Both the position numbers and the translations under genes were made by a program. From an uncultured Oscillibacter sp. (GTDB lineage Bacteria; Bacillota; Clostridia; Oscillospirales; Oscillospiraceae): a DNA stretch of 44,628 nucleotides. A model generated the notes under the pieces. That model searched no databases. It was not told where the DNA came from and saw only the letters and a list, made by a program, of their open reading frames with translations. The DNA lies in contig CAMBKF010000015.1 of NCBI GenBank assembly GCA_945868085.1, positions 1 to 44,628 on the forward strand. Reading direction: 5' to 3'. This document shows, piece after piece, positions 40,494 to 44,628 of this stretch; within the stretch, counting starts at the first letter, position 1; each line of letters opens with the position of its first letter.

Positions 40494-40928
40494 ATGAAAA
40501 ATCTGAGAAAAATCGCAGCTCTTTTGCTGGCCGTGCTGATGGTCCTGGCCTTGAGCGCCTGCGCGAAGACCGCACCCATCCCGGCGGGTAAGACCACCGT
40601 GGGCGTGAAGGACGGCGAGACCCTGGGCCAGGGCAAAGCCACCTTCGCCGTGGAGGTGACGGACGCCGAGGGGGCCAAGACCTCCTTCACCGTCAAGACC
40701 GATGAAAAGACCGTGGGTGCGGCCCTGCAGGCCCTGAACCTCATCAGCGGTGAGGAGAGCGACTACGGCCTGTATATCAAGGAGGTCACCGGCATCACGG
40801 CGGACTACGATGCGGACGGCACCTACTGGGCGTTTTATGTGAACGGCCAGTACGCCCTCACCGGCGTGGACATGACGGACGTTGAGGACGGCGCGGTGTA
40901 CGGCTTCGCCGTGGAGAAAATGCAGTAA
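40494..40928 (+). CDS. DUF4430 domain lipoprotein
   Basis: The 144-residue product is a surface lipoprotein: the signal peptide ends in LALSACAK, with the cysteine as anchor. The mature part is a single DUF4430 (transcobalamin C-terminal-like, beta-grasp) domain, recognised by VTDAEGAKTSFTVKTDEKTV, the GLYIKEVTGITADYDADGTY run and WAFYVNGQYALTGVDM. AAGGAGGTAAG precedes the ATG. In Firmicutes such proteins are often linked to vitamin-uptake ECF transporters, and this one is divergent from thiT, so a role in thiamine or cofactor capture at the surface is plausible. A terminator closes this one-gene unit. Confidence 0.88.
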   Translation: MKNLRKIAALLLAVLMVLALSACAKTAPIPAGKTTVGVKDGETLGQGKATFAVEVTDAEGAKTSFTVKTDEKTVGAALQALNLISGEESDYGLYIKEVTGITADYDADGTYWAFYVNGQYALTGVDMTDVEDGAVYGFAVEKMQ

Positions 40929-40950
40929 AACAAAATCGGCAAAATAATGA

Positions 40951-40983
40951 AGCGGCCTCCGGTCAATCCGGAGGCCGCTTTTT
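40951..40983 (+). terminator. Terminator of the DUF4430 lipoprotein gene
   Basis: AGCGGCCTCCGG and its exact complement form a 12-bp stem around TCAAT, followed by a T-run. Confidence 0.92.
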
Positions 40984-41014
40984 GTTGGGACAGGCGCACA
41001 TCCTGTTATACCCC

Positions 41015-41233
41015 GTAGGGGCCGGCGTCCCCGACGGCCCGAACCGGCCTTGCACAAATTCTCTTGCCACCTGTAGGGCAGGGCCCGTGTGCCCTGCCGA
41101 GAGGTGCGGTGGCTCCGAGTTGTGCGTAGGGGAGGGGCTCTGCCCCTCCCCTACGAATGATTTGGAGATTGGTGTAGGGCGGCGTGCCCTCACGCCGCCG
41201 GGATGGTGTGGCGGACGACTCTGTCCGCCCGCC
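41015..41233. repeat. Cluster of five GTAGGG-type palindromic units
   Basis: Five short hairpin units lie in tandem at 41015-41041, 41073-41098, 41126-41154, 41174-41199 and 41207-41233. Four begin GTAGGG and have the form GTAGGG-(G/C-rich arm)-loop-(complementary arm); the third is a perfect 13-bp inverted repeat (GTAGGGGAGGGGC/GCCCCTCCCCTAC) with loop TCT. The fifth, GTGTGGCGGAC...GTCCGCC, is a diverged copy. Similar GC-rich palindromes occur in multiple copies in genomes of gut Clostridia. No frame in this stretch looks coding. Confidence 0.8.
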
Positions 41234-41269
41234 GGATCGAAGCCCATGCTTTGCACAGGCCCGGAGCGT

Positions 41270-42619
41270 TTACAATACCTCCGCCGCCGTGCGCAGCACC
41301 TGGGCGGCGGCGCTGCCGGCCACGGCGCTGCCGCCGCCGCCGTTTTCCACCAGGGCCACAAAGGCCAGGGGCAGGTCGTCGCTGTCCACAAACCCGGCAA
41401 ACCAGCTGTGAGGGGCCTTGCCCTGCCCCACCTCAGCCGTGCCGGACTTGGCGCACACCGGCAGGTCGCCGAAGCGGCTCTGGCCGTAGGTTTCCGTGAC
41501 GTTGTTGCGCAGCATGTCGGCCAGGGTCCGGCAGGTGTCGGCGCTCCACAGGTGCATCGTCCCGGAGGAGCCGGTGCTGCGGGCCGCTGTGCCGGTCATG
41601 GACGTGACCTTCTCCAGCAGATACGGCTCCCGGGCGGTGCCCCGGCCGCCGATGGCGCCCATCATGGTCATCAGGGCGCATGGACTTACCAGATCCTCGT
41701 ACTGTCCCACGCCGGACCAGCCCACCTCGCTGTCGTTTTCGCTGATGACGTAGGTCCCGGCGGCGGTGTCGATGCCGCTGACGCTGCCGCCGTTCAGCAG
41801 CCCGGCCTGCTGTGCGTAGCTGCAGAGGGTGTCACCCCCCAGCTCCACAGCCAGCTGGGCAAAAACGCAGTTGCAGGAGTTGGCCATGGCCCCGTAAAAG
41901 TCCATGTCCCCGTGGACATAGGGGCAGGTGATGGTGTCGCTGCCGATGGTGACGCTGCCGCTGCAGTGAAAGGCCCGATCCGCCACCCCCTCCAGCTTTT
42001 CCAGGGCGGCCGCCGCAGTGACCACCTTAAAAACAGAGCCGGGGGTGAAGGTGGAGGAGAGGAAACGGTTCAGATACACGCCGTCGTAGCGGCTGTCCCC
42101 GTCCTGGATCTCCGGGGGATCGGCGGGGTCAAAGCTGGGGGTGGACACCATGCACAAAATTTCCCCGGTTTTGTAGTTGTATACGCCGATGGTGCCCTTG
42201 TAACCGCCCAGGGCCTCGTAGGCCGCCGTCTGCAGCCGGCTGTCCAGGGTCAGATACACCCGCCCCCCGCCGCCGGCGGTGCCGGTGAGCAGGCTGTAGC
42301 CGACGAGCTGCTTCTGAAAGTTCTGCAGGGCGGAGGTGGAGATGTTCCCCGCCTTGTCGCCCACGGCGTGGAGGGTGGCCCGGCGGAGCTCACCGTCGTC
42401 GCTATATGTTCCCTGGGCGGCGTCGTATAGCACAACGCCGCTGCGGTCCAGGATCTGTCCCAGGGCTGGTATGCCGCCGTCGTATGCGCTCAGGTTTCCG
42501 GAGAAGGAGGCCCATCGGCTGCCCAGGGCCACATAGCGCACGGCGTACAGGACCTGGCCCGCCACAAACAGGATCAGTAATATATAAATAAGGAGTGTCC
42601 GCTGTTTGACCTGTTTCAC
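41270..42619 (-). CDS. Class B penicillin-binding protein (transpeptidase)
   Basis: This membrane-anchored D,D-transpeptidase cross-links peptidoglycan. The 449-residue protein has one N-terminal helix (about 8-28), a short dimerisation region and a transpeptidase domain with all three motifs: Ser195-x-x-Lys198 (TPGSVFKV), Ser248-Cys249-Asn250 (ANSCNC) and Lys391-Ser-Gly (AKSGTAE). It is shorter than FtsI or PBP2 and resembles the small PbpA/SpoVD-like enzymes paired with FtsW/RodA proteins. The GTG start overlaps the stop of the FtsW-like gene (GTGA) after a GGAGGAGG site, so translation is coupled. They likely form one synthase pair for growth, division or sporulation wall. Confidence 0.93.
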   Translation of the reverse strand: MKQVKQRTLLIYILLILFVAGQVLYAVRYVALGSRWASFSGNLSAYDGGIPALGQILDRSGVVLYDAAQGTYSDDGELRRATLHAVGDKAGNISTSALQNFQKQLVGYSLLTGTAGGGGRVYLTLDSRLQTAAYEALGGYKGTIGVYNYKTGEILCMVSTPSFDPADPPEIQDGDSRYDGVYLNRFLSSTFTPGSVFKVVTAAAALEKLEGVADRAFHCSGSVTIGSDTITCPYVHGDMDFYGAMANSCNCVFAQLAVELGGDTLCSYAQQAGLLNGGSVSGIDTAAGTYVISENDSEVGWSGVGQYEDLVSPCALMTMMGAIGGRGTAREPYLLEKVTSMTGTAARSTGSSGTMHLWSADTCRTLADMLRNNVTETYGQSRFGDLPVCAKSGTAEVGQGKAPHSWFAGFVDSDDLPLAFVALVENGGGGSAVAGSAAAQVLRTAAEVL

Positions 42620-44442
42620 TTGTCCTCCTCCTTTCCGAAGATCTCATCCACCGGGATGTCCGGCCGGTCGGCGAAGAAGCCCTCCTGGGCGGCCTTGGGC
42701 CGGGCCTTGGGCGGCGGTGCAGCTTTCTTCTGCTGCTGCGGAGCCAGTTTGCTCAGCCGCAGGGCAAAGCTGGCGTTCTGTCGGGTGTCGGCGGCCTTCA
42801 GATAGGCCATGAGCCCCCAGCAGGAGATCATGCTGGACCCGCCCATGGACACAAAGGGGAAGGTCACTCCCGTCAGCGGCAGCAGATCCACCGCGCCCAG
42901 CACGTTCAGCGCCATCTGGCACACCAGCATGGCCGCGGTGGCGCAGGAGAGAATGGTGTAAAAGGAGGACCGGGCCGCAGCTGCGCACCGCAGGGTGAAC
43001 ACAATGGGGATCACCAGAGCCGCCACGCAGCACAGGGCCAGCAGGAAGCCGAATTCCTCTCCCACCACGCCGAATACCAGGTCCGTGTTGGCCGCGCCCA
43101 CATATTTGAGCCAGCCGTCCTTTGGCCCCACGCCGAACAGCCCCCCCGAGGCCATGGCGCTCATGGTCCGGGTCTGCTGGTAGCCGATGTCCTGGGCGTA
43201 GTCCCAGGCATGCCGCCAGGCGGCGAAGCGGTCGGCGATATAGGGCTTGAAGCGCAGGATGATCCCGCAGCCAAAGGCTGCCGCCGCCACCATCATGGCG
43301 ATGGACGGCAGGTCACCGGTGCGCAGGAAAGCGATGCACAGAAAGGCCACGAAGAAGATCAGCGCCGTGCCGAAGTCGCTCATCAGCGCCAGGCATCCCA
43401 CACAGTAGGCGGAAAACAGGATGGTGAAGATCAGATTCCGCTTGGCGAACAGCCGGTCCAGGGTAGCGGCCCCGGCCAGAATAAAGGCAATCTTTACCAG
43501 CTCCGAGGGCTGGAAGGAGAGGGGGCCGATGGAGATCCAGTTTTTCGCGCCGAAGATGCGCTCGCCCAGTACCACGTTAAAGGCCAGCAGCGCTCCGGCG
43601 GCAATAGCCACCGGCCACCGGGCCCGGATGGATAGATGCAGATCCCGCAGCACCCCGCTCATGATAAGAAACAGCACCATGCCCATGACCACGGTAATGA
43701 GCAGCTTGTAGAGGGAGCCCGGGTCATAGGCTGCCGTCACCGCCGCACCCACGCTGATGAGCAGGAACACCAGAGACTCCAGCTCATAGGCGGATCGCTG
43801 AGCCGCCCGGTAGACACCATACAGGATCCAGGACAGCAGTACCAATCCGCCGAAGGCGACCCCTATGGGCAGCCGGTCCTCCGCCTGAGCTGTGAGAAAT
43901 ACCTGCAGAAACAGGAGGGCCTGACACAGGTTTACCAGCACCAGAGTCCCTGCCTGGGAGGTGTGCCGCCGCTGCTGCTCCTCCACCCGCCGCCGGGCCA
44001 CCTTGGCCTCGTCGGATTCCGTGGAAGGGAAGAAGTACATTTCCACGCCGCCCACGGCAATGCAATCCCCGGCCTTCAGCGATGCCGCGCCCAGGGCCCG
44101 CTCCCCGTTGAGCAGCACACCGCTGCTGTGGTTCACTGGGTATACCGTCCATTGGCCCCGGTCGTCCCGGCAGATGGCGGCGTGGCACCGGGACACGGAG
44201 GGGAAATTCACCCGCACGTCGGCGCTGCGCATCCGTCCGACCATGTTCTCCCAGTGGGTCAGGTCGTACCGGGCACCGTTGGACAGGCTGACAAAGCCCC
44301 ACACCTCCGGCGCCTCCCGATTGCCGAACAATGAAATGCCGCAGCGCAGCAGCACCCACACTGCCGCTGCCGCCAGCAGGATCCGCCCTACCCACAGCGC
44401 CGTGGGCAGTGCGGCGGCCAAGTTTGAAAAAAATGCAGCCAT
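42616..44442 (-). CDS. FHA domain fused to an FtsW/RodA/SpoVE glycosyltransferase
   Basis: The 608-residue membrane protein begins with a helix (about 11-33), then a cytoplasmic FHA domain at about residues 65-140 (VGR, PSVSRCHA, NHSSGVLLNG), which binds phosphothreonine. The rest is a SEDS-family polytransmembrane domain of FtsW/RodA type (WISIGPLSFQPSELVKIAFI, DFGTALIFF and TGVTFPFVSMGGSSM), the peptidoglycan glycosyltransferase. A Lys/Pro-rich tail follows. The ATG at 44442 has GCGAGG just upstream; a longer frame from 44508 is less likely. Coupled to the PBP gene after it. The FHA suggests control by a Ser/Thr kinase such as PrkC, which is inference. Confidence 0.9.
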   Translation of the reverse strand: MAAFFSNLAAALPTALWVGRILLAAAAVWVLLRCGISLFGNREAPEVWGFVSLSNGARYDLTHWENMVGRMRSADVRVNFPSVSRCHAAICRDDRGQWTVYPVNHSSGVLLNGERALGAASLKAGDCIAVGGVEMYFFPSTESDEAKVARRRVEEQQRRHTSQAGTLVLVNLCQALLFLQVFLTAQAEDRLPIGVAFGGLVLLSWILYGVYRAAQRSAYELESLVFLLISVGAAVTAAYDPGSLYKLLITVVMGMVLFLIMSGVLRDLHLSIRARWPVAIAAGALLAFNVVLGERIFGAKNWISIGPLSFQPSELVKIAFILAGAATLDRLFAKRNLIFTILFSAYCVGCLALMSDFGTALIFFVAFLCIAFLRTGDLPSIAMMVAAAAFGCGIILRFKPYIADRFAAWRHAWDYAQDIGYQQTRTMSAMASGGLFGVGPKDGWLKYVGAANTDLVFGVVGEEFGFLLALCCVAALVIPIVFTLRCAAAARSSFYTILSCATAAMLVCQMALNVLGAVDLLPLTGVTFPFVSMGGSSMISCWGLMAYLKAADTRQNASFALRLSKLAPQQQKKAAPPPKARPKAAQEGFFADRPDIPVDEIFGKEEDK

Positions 44443-44576
44443 AAAAACCTCGCATACATATATAATACTATTATAAATACGACCATATAATAGCATGTTT
44501 CTGCCCAAAATGGAAGAGCGCGGCGTGTGACATTAGTGTAAGTGAAGGCAGAAATTAAAAAAAGTAAAAATAAGGG

Positions 44577-44606
44577 TTGACAGGAGGGGGAGGGGTGTGG
44601 TAAAGT
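44577..44606 (+). promoter_or_regulatory. Rightward promoter at the window edge
   Basis: TTGACA and TAAAGT are 18 bases apart, after an A-rich stretch that could act as an UP element. The transcript would leave the window; its gene is not visible. The remaining 22 bases hold no recognisable feature. Confidence 0.55.
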
Positions 44607-44628
44607 AACAAAGTCGTCGAGAGGCGGC

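Overview
The window looks like a chromosomal segment of a GC-rich anaerobic Firmicute of the class Clostridia, probably a gut Oscillospiraceae-type bacterium. The supporting signs are sigma-A promoters with strong Shine-Dalgarno sites, a T-box leader, an ECF thiamine transporter under a TPP riboswitch, a SpoVT/AbrB remnant, sortase-assembled pili, an FHA-FtsW fusion and clusters of short GTAGGG hairpins. The assignment is inference from gene content; no 16S gene is present.

Left part (1-7910). A minus-strand operon reads off the left edge. In transcription order it holds two PuuE/NodB-type deacetylases, the tripartite tricarboxylate transporter TctB-TctC-TctA, a C45 (penicillin-acyltransferase-like) amidase, citrate lyase acyl carrier protein CitD, and the start of CitE. 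A divergent LysR regulator and a palindrome lie between the two units. The set reads as uptake, amide or ring opening, and lyase cleavage of an unknown citrate-like compound.

7911-14100. A small scar follows, with a TnpW-like mobile-element gene, a 17-bp perfect inverted repeat and a truncated SpoVT/AbrB gene. Next is a tryptophan-type T-box (specifier TGG) controlling a YkvI-like permease and an HcxA-like 2-oxoacid reductase, then tex with its own promoter and terminator.

14100-30120. A TetR gene is translationally coupled to a collagen-like surface protein and followed by a large beta-helix/InlB-repeat surface protein. A LacI regulator, a sugar ABC transporter without an ATPase, and malQ form an alpha-glucan locus. 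A Crp/Fnr regulator is divergent from a ferredoxin-like protein, with an Fnr-like palindrome centred at about -41.5. A second TetR, with a palindrome inside its promoter spacer, leads a three-gene unit with a small membrane-anchored protein and an alpha/beta hydrolase.

30120-39200. An AT-rich stretch holds one small membrane protein gene and several palindromes. Then a minus-strand pilus operon follows: coiled-coil protein, signal peptidase I, Cys/His-rich LPETG adhesin, LPETG major pilin, class C sortase, HPQTG minor pilin, and a sortase-fold protein in which all three catalytic residues appear replaced.

39200-44628. A tRNA-Gln(CTG) gene is followed by two further copies of its 3' end and terminator at a 138-139 bp period. 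The TPP-riboswitch-controlled thiT gene is divergent from a DUF4430 lipoprotein gene with overlapping -35 boxes. A cluster of five GTAGGG-type hairpins comes next, then a class B PBP and an FHA-FtsW/RodA fusion (translationally coupled). At the right edge is a rightward promoter for something outside the window.
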